From NCBI RefSeq assembly GCF_037138995.1, contig NZ_JBAXHI010000006.1:100765-164764 (forward strand): 64,000 bases of DNA, given 5' to 3'. Source of the DNA: Chlorohelix sp037138995 (GTDB lineage: Bacteria; Chloroflexota; Chloroflexia; Chloroheliales; Chloroheliaceae). Shown here in pieces: positions 35,071-43,850 of the stretch; position 1 is the first letter of the stretch, and each line of letters opens with the position of its first letter. The position numbers were made by a program, and so were the translations under genes. The notes beneath the pieces were generated by a model, which searched no databases, was not told the DNA's origin, and saw only the letters and a list, made by a program, of their open reading frames with translations.

Positions 35071-35937
35071 TTACACTCGCGGGTTTTTGGTTTGGATAAC
35101 GGTTAGTTTATCCCCTGTGCGTATAGTTCCCCGATTCTCATGTATGAGATTCTGCCCGAAAAGTACCCCACCGTTTTGAGCGTGGCGGAAGGTGGCGAGG
35201 GTTCGGAGCGGTTCTTTACTGACGGAGGCATTATCTTGGTCGGTACAGGTTATCGGGCAGCGGGCGCAGGGTTTGACCGCACTAAAGGTAATTTCTCCAA
35301 GCTGAAATTGTTTTATTTGGTCTTCCATATAGGGAATATCGCTGCCTTTTAGCACAATATTGGGACGGAAGCGATTCATGGGCAAAGGAGTTTCCAGCCG
35401 CCCGTTCAAATCTTCAAGCGACTCTTCCGAGAGCAACAAAAAAGGGAATCCATCGGCAAAACCCACTTCATCGCTATCGCTCACGGCATACAAAGAATTA
35501 ACGCCCCGCACAAAGCCGGGCGCCATTCTGACAAGACGACAATCGACTCGTAAAAATTCGCCAAGCCATTGCGCGACTATTTCGCCTTGATTTATGCAAT
35601 CACAGCGGCTTTTCCAGACCGTAGCTTTTACCTTTTCCCCTTCGTCCACTAACTTTACTTCCAGAGATGGCATACCGGGCGCATCGAGAAACAAGGTTTC
35701 ATTGCGGATTTCGGGCTTTATGAAAGCCATACGCGGTAATTCGCGTTGTGTAAGAAAGCTCATATCGTTTGACGCTACCACCATTAATTCACGGTCGTGT
35801 TCAAAGCCTTTCGTGCCTATGATTGCCTCATCCACCTTGATTCCGGCGCATGATTTTATAGGGTAATAGTATAATGCTGCAACGGTGGCTTTTTCCAGTT
35901 GCGCCTTTTTATCCTCTTTTTTTGTAGCGTTGCTCAT
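35071..35937 (-). CDS. MOSC-domain protein (YcbX/mARC type)
   Basis: A 288-residue protein with a MOSC N-terminal barrel (ALYYYPIKSCAGIKVDEA) followed by the MOSC domain. In the latter, KPCARCPITCTDQD carries the conserved Cys that in mARC/YcbX proteins binds the molybdenum cofactor. These enzymes reduce N-hydroxylated compounds. The C-terminal 2Fe-2S domain of YcbX is absent, so electrons must come from a separate partner. Start ATG at 35937 has a weak GAAAG site. Single gene. Confidence 0.88.
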   Translation of the reverse strand: MSNATKKEDKKAQLEKATVAALYYYPIKSCAGIKVDEAIIGTKGFEHDRELMVVASNDMSFLTQRELPRMAFIKPEIRNETLFLDAPGMPSLEVKLVDEGEKVKATVWKSRCDCINQGEIVAQWLGEFLRVDCRLVRMAPGFVRGVNSLYAVSDSDEVGFADGFPFLLLSEESLEDLNGRLETPLPMNRFRPNIVLKGSDIPYMEDQIKQFQLGEITFSAVKPCARCPITCTDQDNASVSKEPLRTLATFRHAQNGGVLFGQNLIHENRGTIRTGDKLTVIQTKNPRV

Positions 35938-36059
35938 TATTTTTAGCTTTCTATATATTGAATTTGAGCTTTATTTTTGGCTTTTGCAAATAATACCATT
36001 ACAATCTGTTAAAATCTATCTGAAAATTACGATATTAAACAGAAAGAGGCTACAAATTA

Positions 36060-36716
36060 ATGAAAGCCGCAATATTTAGTGACGTAGAAGGTACGCTGGT
36101 ATCAGGTAGCCTGCCCGCTACCTTTCTTGAGATGGGCAAAAGCCTGAACCATTTTTCAAAACTCAAGCGTTTTCAGATTGACGCAATCGGTTTATTCTCG
36201 CGCTTGTTGCCGAGCAAATTCCAACGGTATTCTCAATTAATCAGCCTGTTAATTTCCATCAGGGGCGAAACCCCCGGACAGGTGCAAGAATTGATAGAGC
36301 AAGTAACGCCGGAATTGATAAAGCGGTTGAAAATGGAGGTAGTCGAGCGAATTGAGACGCATCGAAAAGAGGGTTTGCCGCTAATTTTGGTGAGCGGGGC
36401 GATGCAGCAAGCGGTGGTGCATTTGGGAAAAGAGATGGACGGGAGAGGCGAGGGAACACACATCCGTATAAACGGAGGTCGCTATATTGCTAAAGTTGAA
36501 GGTGGCGTATGTCAGGGGGAAGGTAAAGCAGCCCGCGCCCGCGAAATCATAAATGAAATGGGGCTTGACCCGGCTTTATGTTATGCTTTCGGCGATACCG
36601 GAAGTGATATTCCTTTCCTCGCCTTATTCGGACATCCTTGCGCGGTTGACCCTGACGCGAAACTTGCGGCGGAAGCCATAAGCAGAGGGTGGGAAATTAT
36701 CCACACCAATCGTTAG
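36060..36716 (+). CDS. HAD-superfamily phosphatase, IB type, with DxE motif
   Basis: A 218-residue HAD-fold protein near the SerB/IB group. Motif I is FSDVEGTLV: the nucleophile D8 is present but the second Asp (general acid) is E10. Motif II is LVSGA, the Lys is within GEGKAARA, and motif III is GDTGSDIPFL. A helical cap lies between residues 20 and 95. Substrate unknown; phosphoserine-like or lipid phosphates are typical of IB enzymes. AGAGG precedes ATG at 36060. It lies 89 bases upstream of uvrA, which has its own promoter. Confidence 0.82.
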   Translation: MKAAIFSDVEGTLVSGSLPATFLEMGKSLNHFSKLKRFQIDAIGLFSRLLPSKFQRYSQLISLLISIRGETPGQVQELIEQVTPELIKRLKMEVVERIETHRKEGLPLILVSGAMQQAVVHLGKEMDGRGEGTHIRINGGRYIAKVEGGVCQGEGKAARAREIINEMGLDPALCYAFGDTGSDIPFLALFGHPCAVDPDAKLAAEAISRGWEIIHTNR

Positions 36717-36725
36717 CCTTGCCGC

Positions 36726-36754
36726 ATGCAAAAACCGAACATTTAGTCTATAAT
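36726..36754 (+). promoter_or_regulatory. Putative uvrA promoter
   Basis: ATGCAA (36726-36731), 17-base spacer, perfect TATAAT (36749-36754). The spacer contains CGAACAT (36736-36742), which matches one half of a Gram-positive-type LexA box, but the second half is missing. Confidence 0.55.
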
Positions 36755-36805
36755 CTGATTGTGACGGTAATTTAAGAGGCATTCAAGCGGTTACTCAGGA
36801 GCGTT

Positions 36806-39697
36806 ATGGAACCAGAAAATATTGTAATTAAGGGCGCAGAGCAGCATAACCTGAAGAAAATAGATGTAAATATACCCCGTAACAAATTGGTAGTGCTGAC
36901 CGGAGTGAGCGGTAGCGGCAAGTCTTCGCTGGCGTTTGATACTATCTATGCGGAGGGGCAACGCCGATATGTAGAAAGTCTTTCCTCCTATGCTCGGCAA
37001 TTTCTGGGGCAGATGGAAAAGCCCAAAGTTGATTTCATTGGTGGGCTTAGCCCTGCAATTGCGATAGAGCAAAAAACTGCCAGCAAAAACCCCCGCTCAA
37101 CGGTTGGCACTGTTACCGAAGTGCTGGATTACCTGCGCGTGCTGTATGCGCGAGTTGGTACGGCGCATTGCCCGGAATGTGGTCGGGTGGTGCATGCACA
37201 AACGGTACAGCAAATTGCCGAGCAATTGGCAAACCTTCCGCCCGGCACACGCCTGCAACTTCTTGCTCCAATCGCGCGTGAACGCAAAGGGACGCATGCC
37301 GAACTGCTCGAACAGGCTCGTAAGGATGGTTTTGTACGCGCCCGTATTGATGGCAAAATTTTGGATTTGAGCGGCGAAATCAAGCTGGCAAAGACTAAAA
37401 AGCATAATATCGAACTGGTGATTGATCGCCTCAAAGTGCCGGACGAAGAAGGAGAAGCGCGTCAGGATTTTGAAAAGCGTCTGGCGGATTCGGTAGCTAC
37501 CACGCTGCAAGCCGGAGACGGTTTGCTGGTAGCTGATTTGGGCGAGGATAAGGATTTACTTCTAAGCGAGCAAAACGCCTGCCCGAATTGCGCTACAAGT
37601 TTCCCAGAACTATCACCGCAGCTTTTCAGCTTTAACTCGCCGCTTGGGATGTGTCCCGATTGTCACGGGCTTGGCACAAAGATGTCGGTTGACCCCAATC
37701 TGATTGTTTCGCGTCCAGACCTTTCCTTGATGGAGGGCGCATCGCGTTGGTACGGTGAGTTGCGGAAGAAAAAAGAAGGTTGGACTTTCAAGCAACTCAA
37801 GACTCTGGCAGAATATTATGAGGTTGATTTAGAGACACCTTGGAAAGATTTGCCCGAAAAGTTCCGCAATATAGTTTTGTATGGTTCGGGCGATGACAAG
37901 ATTAAATTCAGCTACGAGAATCGCACCGCCGATAGCACTTGGACTGGCGAGAGTCTGCGTGTTACTAAAGGCATTGTGTATCACGCCGAGCGGCTTTTCC
38001 GCCAGACTTCCTCCGAATATACCCAGCGTTTCTACGCCAGCTTTATGAGCGAACAGCCTTGTGATGGTTGTGGTGGGGCGCGTTTGCGGGCAGAAGCCCG
38101 TGGGGTAAAAGTTGGCGGGATTTCCTTGACTGAAATCGGTTCAATGACTATCGCGGACGCGCTTGAATGGGTTAAAGGGCTGTATCGGCAACTCGACTCA
38201 GAACAATTTCAGATAGCGGGCGAAGTTCTGAAAGAGATTCGGGAACGTCTCCAATTTATGCTTAACGTAGGGTTGTATTACCTAACGCTGGATCGTCCCG
38301 CGCCTTCCCTGTCGGGTGGTGAAGGGCAGCGTATTCGCCTTGCCAGCCAACTTGGTTGTGGCTTGGTAGGGGTGTTGTACATTCTGGATGAACCGAGTAT
38401 TGGTTTGCACCCTCGCGATAACCGCGCCCTGCTGGATACCTTGCTACAATTGCGCGATATGGGAAATACGGTGCTGGTGGTTGAGCATGATGAAGATACG
38501 ATGATGAGCGCGGATTGGTTAATTGATATGGGTCCACGCGCCGGGGTGTTGGGCGGAGAGGTGGTGTCGGCGGGTTTGCCGCGACAAGTGGCAGATGACC
38601 CGCACTCTCTAACCGGGCGATACTTGCGCGGCGATTTGGAAGTGAAAGCCTCGAACGAGTCGCGGCGAACTCCCAACGGCAAATATCTTTCGCTGGTGAA
38701 TGCGCGTCTCCACAACCTTAAAAATGTGACCGCCCGTTTTCCACTCGGATTGTTTACCTGTGTTACGGGCGTGAGCGGTAGCGGCAAAAGCAGCCTGATT
38801 TCGCAAACGCTCTATCCCGCTCTGGCGCATACCCTACACCGCGCCGAGCAACGCATCGGGCTACATGACCGTCTTGAGGGTCTGGAATATCTCGACAAGG
38901 TAATTAACATCACGCAAGAACCGATAGGGCGAACTCCACGCTCGAATCCTGCCACCTATGTGGGTTTGTTCGATGATATAAGGAAGACTTTTGCTGCTTC
39001 ACCGGAAGCGCGTACACATGGCTATGGCGCAGACCGTTTCAGTTTTAATGTAAAGGGTGGGCGTTGTGAGGCTTGCAAAGGGCATGGGCTAAAACGAATT
39101 GAGATGCACTTTCTAGCAGATGTTTGGGTGACTTGTCGGGAATGCAAAGGGATGCGTTATAACCGCGAAACTCTCTCGGTGCGCTTCAAGGGCAAGAATA
39201 TTGCACAGGTTTTGGATATGGATGTACAGGAAGCCCTCGAATTTTTCGCCAATATTCCCTCCATTGCGCGAGTCTTGCAAACGCTACATGATGTTGGGCT
39301 GGATTACGTTAAATTGGGGCAGAGCGCAACTACTCTTAGCGGAGGCGAGGCGCAGCGTGTAAAACTGGCTTCGGAACTTTGCCGGGTTTCTACCGGGCGC
39401 ACTGTATATATTCTGGATGAGCCTACTACCGGGTTGCACTTTGCCGACATTCAGCGTTTGCTGGATGTACTACATCGTTTGGTAGATGCGGGAAATACAG
39501 TCATCGTGATAGAACATAACCTTGATGTAATAAAGACCGCCGATTGGCTAATTGATTTAGGTCCGGAAGGAGGCGAGGGTGGCGGTGAAATTCTCGCGGA
39601 AGGTACACCAGAGCAGGTGACGTTGGTTGAGCGTAGTTATACCGGCAAATCCCTGAGACAGATTCTCGAGAAGAATTTAACTCCAAACTTGCCCTAG
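36806..39697 (+). CDS. uvrA: Excinuclease ABC subunit A
   Basis: Damage-recognition ATPase of nucleotide excision repair; dimerises and loads UvrB. The 963 residues hold two ABC modules, each with Walker A (GVSGSGKSS at 33-41 and again in the second half), signatures LSGGEGQRIRLA and LSGGEAQRVKLA, and Walker B ILDEPSIGLH / ILDEPTTGLH. Zinc-finger Cys pairs are seen in CPNCATSF..CPDCHG and CEACKGHG..CRECKG. The segment LSSYARQFLGQMEKP is diagnostic. It is followed 57 bases later by a DUF697-like gene, probably in one transcript. Confidence 0.97.
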   Translation: MEPENIVIKGAEQHNLKKIDVNIPRNKLVVLTGVSGSGKSSLAFDTIYAEGQRRYVESLSSYARQFLGQMEKPKVDFIGGLSPAIAIEQKTASKNPRSTVGTVTEVLDYLRVLYARVGTAHCPECGRVVHAQTVQQIAEQLANLPPGTRLQLLAPIARERKGTHAELLEQARKDGFVRARIDGKILDLSGEIKLAKTKKHNIELVIDRLKVPDEEGEARQDFEKRLADSVATTLQAGDGLLVADLGEDKDLLLSEQNACPNCATSFPELSPQLFSFNSPLGMCPDCHGLGTKMSVDPNLIVSRPDLSLMEGASRWYGELRKKKEGWTFKQLKTLAEYYEVDLETPWKDLPEKFRNIVLYGSGDDKIKFSYENRTADSTWTGESLRVTKGIVYHAERLFRQTSSEYTQRFYASFMSEQPCDGCGGARLRAEARGVKVGGISLTEIGSMTIADALEWVKGLYRQLDSEQFQIAGEVLKEIRERLQFMLNVGLYYLTLDRPAPSLSGGEGQRIRLASQLGCGLVGVLYILDEPSIGLHPRDNRALLDTLLQLRDMGNTVLVVEHDEDTMMSADWLIDMGPRAGVLGGEVVSAGLPRQVADDPHSLTGRYLRGDLEVKASNESRRTPNGKYLSLVNARLHNLKNVTARFPLGLFTCVTGVSGSGKSSLISQTLYPALAHTLHRAEQRIGLHDRLEGLEYLDKVINITQEPIGRTPRSNPATYVGLFDDIRKTFAASPEARTHGYGADRFSFNVKGGRCEACKGHGLKRIEMHFLADVWVTCRECKGMRYNRETLSVRFKGKNIAQVLDMDVQEALEFFANIPSIARVLQTLHDVGLDYVKLGQSATTLSGGEAQRVKLASELCRVSTGRTVYILDEPTTGLHFADIQRLLDVLHRLVDAGNTVIVIEHNLDVIKTADWLIDLGPEGGEGGGEILAEGTPEQVTLVERSYTGKSLRQILEKNLTPNLP

Positions 39698-39754
39698 CTT
39701 TACCAGCCTGTTATAGTAACTCTGTCTAAATTATCTCCAGACGAGGTGAGTACA

Positions 39755-40885
39755 ATGGGTATATTCCAAGATTTATTTGAGCTATTGCGGGATAATAGCA
39801 GTTTACAAGTAGAAGAAGAAGCCGGACGCGATGTAATAATTGCTCTGGCAGGTAATAGCGGTGAGGTACGCGACAGGCTACAGCGAGCGTTAAGTTCGCG
39901 CCTTGAAAGCCTCTGGACAACTAGCCCTTTCCGCGTGGTTGAAACCAACGAGAACCCCGGACTGGATAAGGAAAACAGCGAGGGCGGGCTGGTACTGTAT
40001 GTACTGTATGCCGGTGACCGTATCCCGGAAGCCAAGAAGTTGTGGCTCGAAGGCGTGGTGGCTAATACCTCCGTGTCAGGATTGGTTGTAGTAATCCCAC
40101 CTGTGAGAGATGAGTCGTTTGACCGTAACAGAAAAAGCCGCTTTAATCTTTTGCGCCTAATCGGCAATAACGGTGAGAACAGCGCCGAAAAAGCCCCTGA
40201 AAGTGAACCCGAAAACTGGGAAAGCGAATTGGAACGCTTTACACAAAACAATGACCGGTTGGGTATGGTCAAACTTGTTTCGCTGGAATTTGAGGATTTG
40301 CAAAAACAACTATTGCCCGCTATTGTGCAACGCCTTCCCGACCGTCTGCTGGCGTTGGCAAAGCGTGCGCCTCTATTCCGTAATTCTGTTGCAGATTACT
40401 TTATTTCTCGCGCAGCTCGTGAAAATGCAGAACTGGTATTACTTTCGAATGCTACTTCATTTATACCAATTCTTTCCGAGATTTTTGGAGGCGGCGCAGA
40501 TTTTGTGCTGTTAAGTAAAAACCAGTTTGAATTGAGTAACCGTCTTGCCGCTCTTTACGGACAAACTCGCTCAAGTCGCTTTGAAATCTGGCTTGAACTT
40601 GCGCCTATTGTAGGTAGCGCCTTGGTATGGCGCGGTATCTCACAAGCGTTGTCCCGCAAATTACCACGCTTCCTACATATTTTCCCCAAAGCCGGTATTG
40701 CCTATACTGCTACATATGCGGTGGGTCAGGCGGCGCGTTATTACTATGCGGGTGGGCGCACTGCCCCTGCTCAGTTATCCTTGCTTTTAAGCGTTGCTTT
40801 CGCGAATTTTCGCGCACGTTTTCAATCGAATCGCGACTCTAAAAGTGAGGGCAACGAACCTCCCCGGCATCTCAGAAAGGTATAA
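39755..40885 (+). CDS. DUF697-like membrane protein with degenerate GTPase domain
   Basis: A 376-residue protein. The first 190 residues look like a TRAFAC GTPase fold (strand DVIIALAG, then VVVIPPVRDESFD), but the P-loop position reads AGNSGEVRD (32-40) with no GKS/T, so nucleotide binding is probably lost. The rest fits DUF697: a helical region with ALVWRGISQALSRKLPRFL, then GIAYTATYAVGQAARYYYAGGR. ATG at 39755 has GAGGTGA upstream; GTG at 39746 is the alternative. It sits between uvrA and a DUF309 gene (eight-base gap). DUF697 proteins are linked to membrane or stress functions; the role here is unknown. Confidence 0.7.
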   Translation: MGIFQDLFELLRDNSSLQVEEEAGRDVIIALAGNSGEVRDRLQRALSSRLESLWTTSPFRVVETNENPGLDKENSEGGLVLYVLYAGDRIPEAKKLWLEGVVANTSVSGLVVVIPPVRDESFDRNRKSRFNLLRLIGNNGENSAEKAPESEPENWESELERFTQNNDRLGMVKLVSLEFEDLQKQLLPAIVQRLPDRLLALAKRAPLFRNSVADYFISRAARENAELVLLSNATSFIPILSEIFGGGADFVLLSKNQFELSNRLAALYGQTRSSRFEIWLELAPIVGSALVWRGISQALSRKLPRFLHIFPKAGIAYTATYAVGQAARYYYAGGRTAPAQLSLLLSVAFANFRARFQSNRDSKSEGNEPPRHLRKV

Positions 40886-40893
40886 GCTGAGTT

Positions 40894-41283
40894 ATGGAGT
40901 GCGGGTTGCCTCCTCCAGACTTTTTTAAGGGCATCGCTGAGTTTAATGCTCGTCAGTTTTTTGAGTGTCACGAAACCCTAGAGAAAATTTGGCTGGAAGA
41001 ACCCGGCGAAATCCGTCGGCTATATCAGGGTATATTGCAAATTGGGGTGGGCTTTTATCACTGTTGCATTCGCCAGAATTATTGGGGCGCGGTTACGCTT
41101 TTGCAAAATGGGATTGACAAATGTCGTCCTTTTGCGCCCCAACAATTCGGGCTAAATTTGGATGCGATAATAAAAGAAACGGAACTTGCTCTGACCAAGA
41201 TTAAAGAACTGGGTACGGAGCATATTGCTAACTTTGACCCGGCTATGATACCGACTCTAAAGGAAATCCCTGAAGTTGGGTAA
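40894..41283 (+). CDS. DUF309 protein
   Basis: A 129-residue all-helical protein with the DUF309 hallmarks FFECHETLEKIWLEE and LYQGILQIGVGFYH, with later paired helices. His and Glu residues in the first block may bind a metal, but biochemical function is not established for the family. It starts eight bases after the stop of the DUF697-like gene and is likely the last gene of the uvrA transcript. Confidence 0.88.
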   Translation: MECGLPPPDFFKGIAEFNARQFFECHETLEKIWLEEPGEIRRLYQGILQIGVGFYHCCIRQNYWGAVTLLQNGIDKCRPFAPQQFGLNLDAIIKETELALTKIKELGTEHIANFDPAMIPTLKEIPEVG

Positions 41284-41432
41284 AAATAATACACAGTATA
41301 TCGTTTACAAACCGGGTTAGGGTATTTTCTCCAATCGTTTCTAAAATGGTTCAAGCGATAGCTCCTGTTTAAGTTTTCACACTTAAAAGCTATTCGCAAG
41401 AGGCAAAGATGGAATAAGATGGAATAACGTAC

Positions 41433-41457
41433 AGAGCTTTTACTCTAGCGTAGCTCT
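41433..41457. repeat. Inverted repeat AGAGCT...AGCTCT upstream of hsp20
   Basis: AGAGCT (41433-41438) and AGCTCT (41452-41457), perfect 6-base arms with a 13-base spacer, in the hsp20 upstream region. Possible binding site or mRNA hairpin. Confidence 0.4.
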
Positions 41458-41465
41458 AACATTTG

Positions 41466-41498
41466 GCTAACTTTGTTCTAACATAAGTTAGCTACAAT
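41466..41498 (+). promoter_or_regulatory. Operator-like repeat and possible -10 of hsp20
   Basis: GCTAACTT (41466-41473), 11-base gap, AAGTTAGC (41485-41492), a perfect 8-base inverted repeat, followed at once by TACAAT (41493-41498), a possible -10. It does not match the HrcA CIRCE element. A repressor at this site would cover the promoter. Confidence 0.5.
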
Positions 41499-41558
41499 AA
41501 TTATTGGAAGATAATTCCAGAGTTGTTCGGTAATGTATCATAAAGGAGGTTGAGTTTT

Positions 41559-41999
41559 ATGAACGCGATTGAACGCTGGAGTCCATTCCAGGAATTGGAA
41601 ACTGTGCGCAATAATATGTACAAAATGTTTGATCGCTGGTTTGATGAAGGCTTTGAACACTCTCCGTCTGTATTCAGCCCTGCGGTTGACCTAGTTCAGA
41701 CTGAGGACGGCTATGAGTTGCATGCCAATATGCCGGGTTACAAACCGGAAGAAATCGAAATCAATATTGAGGGAGACATGCTAACGTTGCGAGCCAAATG
41801 TGAGCAAAGCGAAGAAAAGAAAGAAAAGAATTACGTTTACCATGAGCGACGTAGTGGCTCTTTCTACCGCAGCATGCGCTTGCCAGAGCCGATTGACCCT
41901 GAGAAGACGGAAGCTAAAATGGAGAGCGGTGTATTGACGCTGAGCTTACCGCGCCTTGCTCAGAAAGAAGTTCACAAAATCGAGGTCAAAACCAAATAG
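41559..41999 (+). CDS. Small heat-shock protein, Hsp20/alpha-crystallin family
   Basis: A 146-residue ATP-independent chaperone that holds unfolding proteins. The alpha-crystallin domain runs from about residue 38 (SPAVDLVQTEDGYELHANMPGY) to MESGVLTLSLPR, the signature of the C-terminal beta strand. A short helical arm with W10, F13 and F28 precedes it. The C-terminal extension is short and lacks a clear I-x-I/V motif except IEV. ATG at 41559 is supported by AAAGGAGGT eight bases upstream. Two inverted repeats upstream suggest stress control, and a terminator follows directly. Confidence 0.95.
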   Translation: MNAIERWSPFQELETVRNNMYKMFDRWFDEGFEHSPSVFSPAVDLVQTEDGYELHANMPGYKPEEIEINIEGDMLTLRAKCEQSEEKKEKNYVYHERRSGSFYRSMRLPEPIDPEKTEAKMESGVLTLSLPRLAQKEVHKIEVKTK

Positions 42000-42036
42000 C
42001 GGTAGGTGTAAGCCGATTCATCTGTTCTGATAAATT

Positions 42037-42071
42037 GCCCTTTCCCTCTTATGCGGGAAGGGCTTTTTAAT
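42037..42071 (+). terminator. Terminator of hsp20
   Basis: GCCCTTtCCC pairs with GGGAAGGGC (one bulged T), six-to-eight-base loop, then TTTTT. It ends exactly at the stop of the convergent methyltransferase gene. Confidence 0.85.
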
Positions 42072-43019
42072 TTACTCGCCCTGACGTTTTGCGCCTGAGT
42101 TACGTTCCCAAAACACCCCATCGGAATAACCCTGAATAGATTTATCAGTTTCCGCTAGTAGCAAGCGTTTTTCGGTAAGGCAGCAGTATAGTTCGTCTAT
42201 TTCGACTCCCGCGAATTTGCGCCCAAGTTTTTTCGCCACTACCGAGGTTGTGCCAGAACCCAAAAAAGGGTCGAATATCACCTGACCGGGCAAACTGCTT
42301 GCCAATATAAGTTTTGCCAGCAATTTTTCAGGCTTTTGGGTGGGATGCTCGGTATTTTCAGCCATAGACCAGAACGGTACGGTCATATCAGTCCAGAGAT
42401 TCGAGGGATAGGTCAGGCGGAAATCGCCCTCGCTGGTTTCCTGCCAATCCTTTGGCTTACCCTCATGGTTACGATAGGGCGCAAGTACCTTGCGTTTCAG
42501 CTTTACTGCCTCCGAGTTAAATACAAACTCACCGGAAACGGTACAAAACCAAACATCTTCGGCGCAATTCTTCCAGTTTTTCAACGCGCCTCGCCCCTTT
42601 TCCCGCTCCCATGTGATACGGTTCTGCACCTGAAAATAGCGCGAAGCCGCATTGAAAATTGCCGATGTGGAACGCCAATCTCCGCAGATGTAAATCGAAG
42701 CGGTGGGTTTCAGCAAACGCGCCAGTTTTTCCAGCAAGTTAGCCAGCCACAGTTCGTATTCTTCCTCATCCCGCGCCCGGAACACTCGCCCGTTAAAGTT
42801 CTTGGTCAGATTATAGGGGGGGTCGAGAAAAAGCAGGTCAACAAAAGACGAAGGCAGGTAGGGCAAAATTTTGGGTAAATCCCCCCAAAGCGTGCGGTTC
42901 TCGATTTCTGAAACCGAAAGAGGCGCAGAGGGCTTGAGCAACCGCGAGGCGAAAAGCTCCAGTTCTTTCGGATCGAGAGTGAGAGTCCGGTTGCGTTCCC
43001 CGCGCGTTTTTTCCGTCAT
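42072..43019 (-). CDS. Beta-class DNA methyltransferase (N4-C or N6-A)
   Basis: A 315-residue SAM-dependent DNA methylase. Motif IV DPPYNL (66-71) precedes motif I FDPFLGSGTT (249-258), the order of the beta class (HinfI/CcrM-like); HPTQKP (225-230) is also typical. DPPY is compatible with N6-adenine or N4-cytosine methylation. No restriction endonuclease is adjacent, so it may be an orphan methylase. It is the last of four leftward genes with tiny gaps (Nudix, CoA-transferase alpha, beta, methylase), an odd metabolic setting. Recognition site cannot be read from the sequence. Confidence 0.9.
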   Translation of the reverse strand: MTEKTRGERNRTLTLDPKELELFASRLLKPSAPLSVSEIENRTLWGDLPKILPYLPSSFVDLLFLDPPYNLTKNFNGRVFRARDEEEYELWLANLLEKLARLLKPTASIYICGDWRSTSAIFNAASRYFQVQNRITWEREKGRGALKNWKNCAEDVWFCTVSGEFVFNSEAVKLKRKVLAPYRNHEGKPKDWQETSEGDFRLTYPSNLWTDMTVPFWSMAENTEHPTQKPEKLLAKLILASSLPGQVIFDPFLGSGTTSVVAKKLGRKFAGVEIDELYCCLTEKRLLLAETDKSIQGYSDGVFWERNSGAKRQGE

Positions 43020-43028
43020 AAGCTCCTA

Positions 43029-43835
43029 TTAGCTCAAAATACCGTCAGTATCAAAAGAGCGCAAAAACTGTAGTTCTTCCGGCGAGGGCGGGATTGTCTC
43101 CGGCACATGTTCCGGCACCATCAGGCTGAAGCCCGTAGCTGCCACCACTTCCTCCACTGTTTTGCCGGGATGCACCGATAATAGGCGCATCGTTTTGCTC
43201 TCCTCCTCAAAATCCAATACTGCCAGCGGTGAAATTACCAGTAACGGACCCTCTCCGCCTATCAAACCTTGCGCTTTAGCCAATCGCCACGACTCGCCGC
43301 CTTCCAGAAAACCGGGCGCGGTGCGAAAATCCACCTTTTCCACGAAAGAGCGGGGCGAATGGTCGGTCATGAATATGATAAAGTGACGCGCCCCCGCCAT
43401 TAAAGGCAAAGCAGCCGAACCGGGTCCTCGCAGGCGTGGCTTATTATAATCGCCGATTACGCTCAGGTTTACATTCCCGTAGCGGTCAATTTGCAAGCCA
43501 CCGCAAAAAAACAGGTCGGTTGTGCCGCTTGGTATCGAGCCGATTACATCGCTCATTGTCACCACCGACTCGCAAATGTAGTTGGTATAATCGCAAGAGG
43601 AATCCACCAACGGGTCGAGCAAAGGGTTTACCGCGCCGCTACCGCCAGCCAGATAATTTAGATTCGGGGCGTGGGTTAATTGCGCCAAGCGGCAAGCTGC
43701 CCTCGCAACCGCGCTACCCGCGCCTGTCCCCACCGTTGTGCCATCTTTCAAAGTGCGGGACAGCACACATGCCATCAATTCGAGTATTGAATAGCCCTTG
43801 CGTGGTCTGCCTATCGTTTCCAGCCTGATTTGCAT
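43029..43835 (-). CDS. CoA-transferase beta subunit (GctB/IpdB type)
   Basis: A 268-residue family I CoA-transferase subunit. It has VGTGAGSAVARAACRLAQ, an N-terminal Rossmann-like turn, and FFCGGLQIDRYGNVNLSVIG, a block shared by glutaconate and 3-oxoacid CoA-transferases. ATG at 43835 is chosen over TTG at 43838 because AGG lies seven bases before it. Paired with the alpha subunit 15 bases upstream. The group also includes IpdB-like hydrolases for steroid ring fragments that lost transferase chemistry; which reaction applies here is open. Confidence 0.85.
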   Translation of the reverse strand: MQIRLETIGRPRKGYSILELMACVLSRTLKDGTTVGTGAGSAVARAACRLAQLTHAPNLNYLAGGSGAVNPLLDPLVDSSCDYTNYICESVVTMSDVIGSIPSGTTDLFFCGGLQIDRYGNVNLSVIGDYNKPRLRGPGSAALPLMAGARHFIIFMTDHSPRSFVEKVDFRTAPGFLEGGESWRLAKAQGLIGGEGPLLVISPLAVLDFEEESKTMRLLSVHPGKTVEEVVAATGFSLMVPEHVPETIPPSPEELQFLRSFDTDGILS

Positions 43836-43850
43836 CAAACTACCTACTTC

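Noticed and set aside
41466..41498. CIRCE element for HrcA upstream of hsp20
   Set aside because: The repeat arms GCTAACTT/AAGTTAGC with an 11-base gap do not match TTAGCACTC-N9-GAGTGCTAA.
42336..42878. 180-codon plus-strand frame inside the methyltransferase gene
   Set aside because: The opposite frame carries the DPPY and FDPFLGSGTT motifs; this one is a mirror without start signals.
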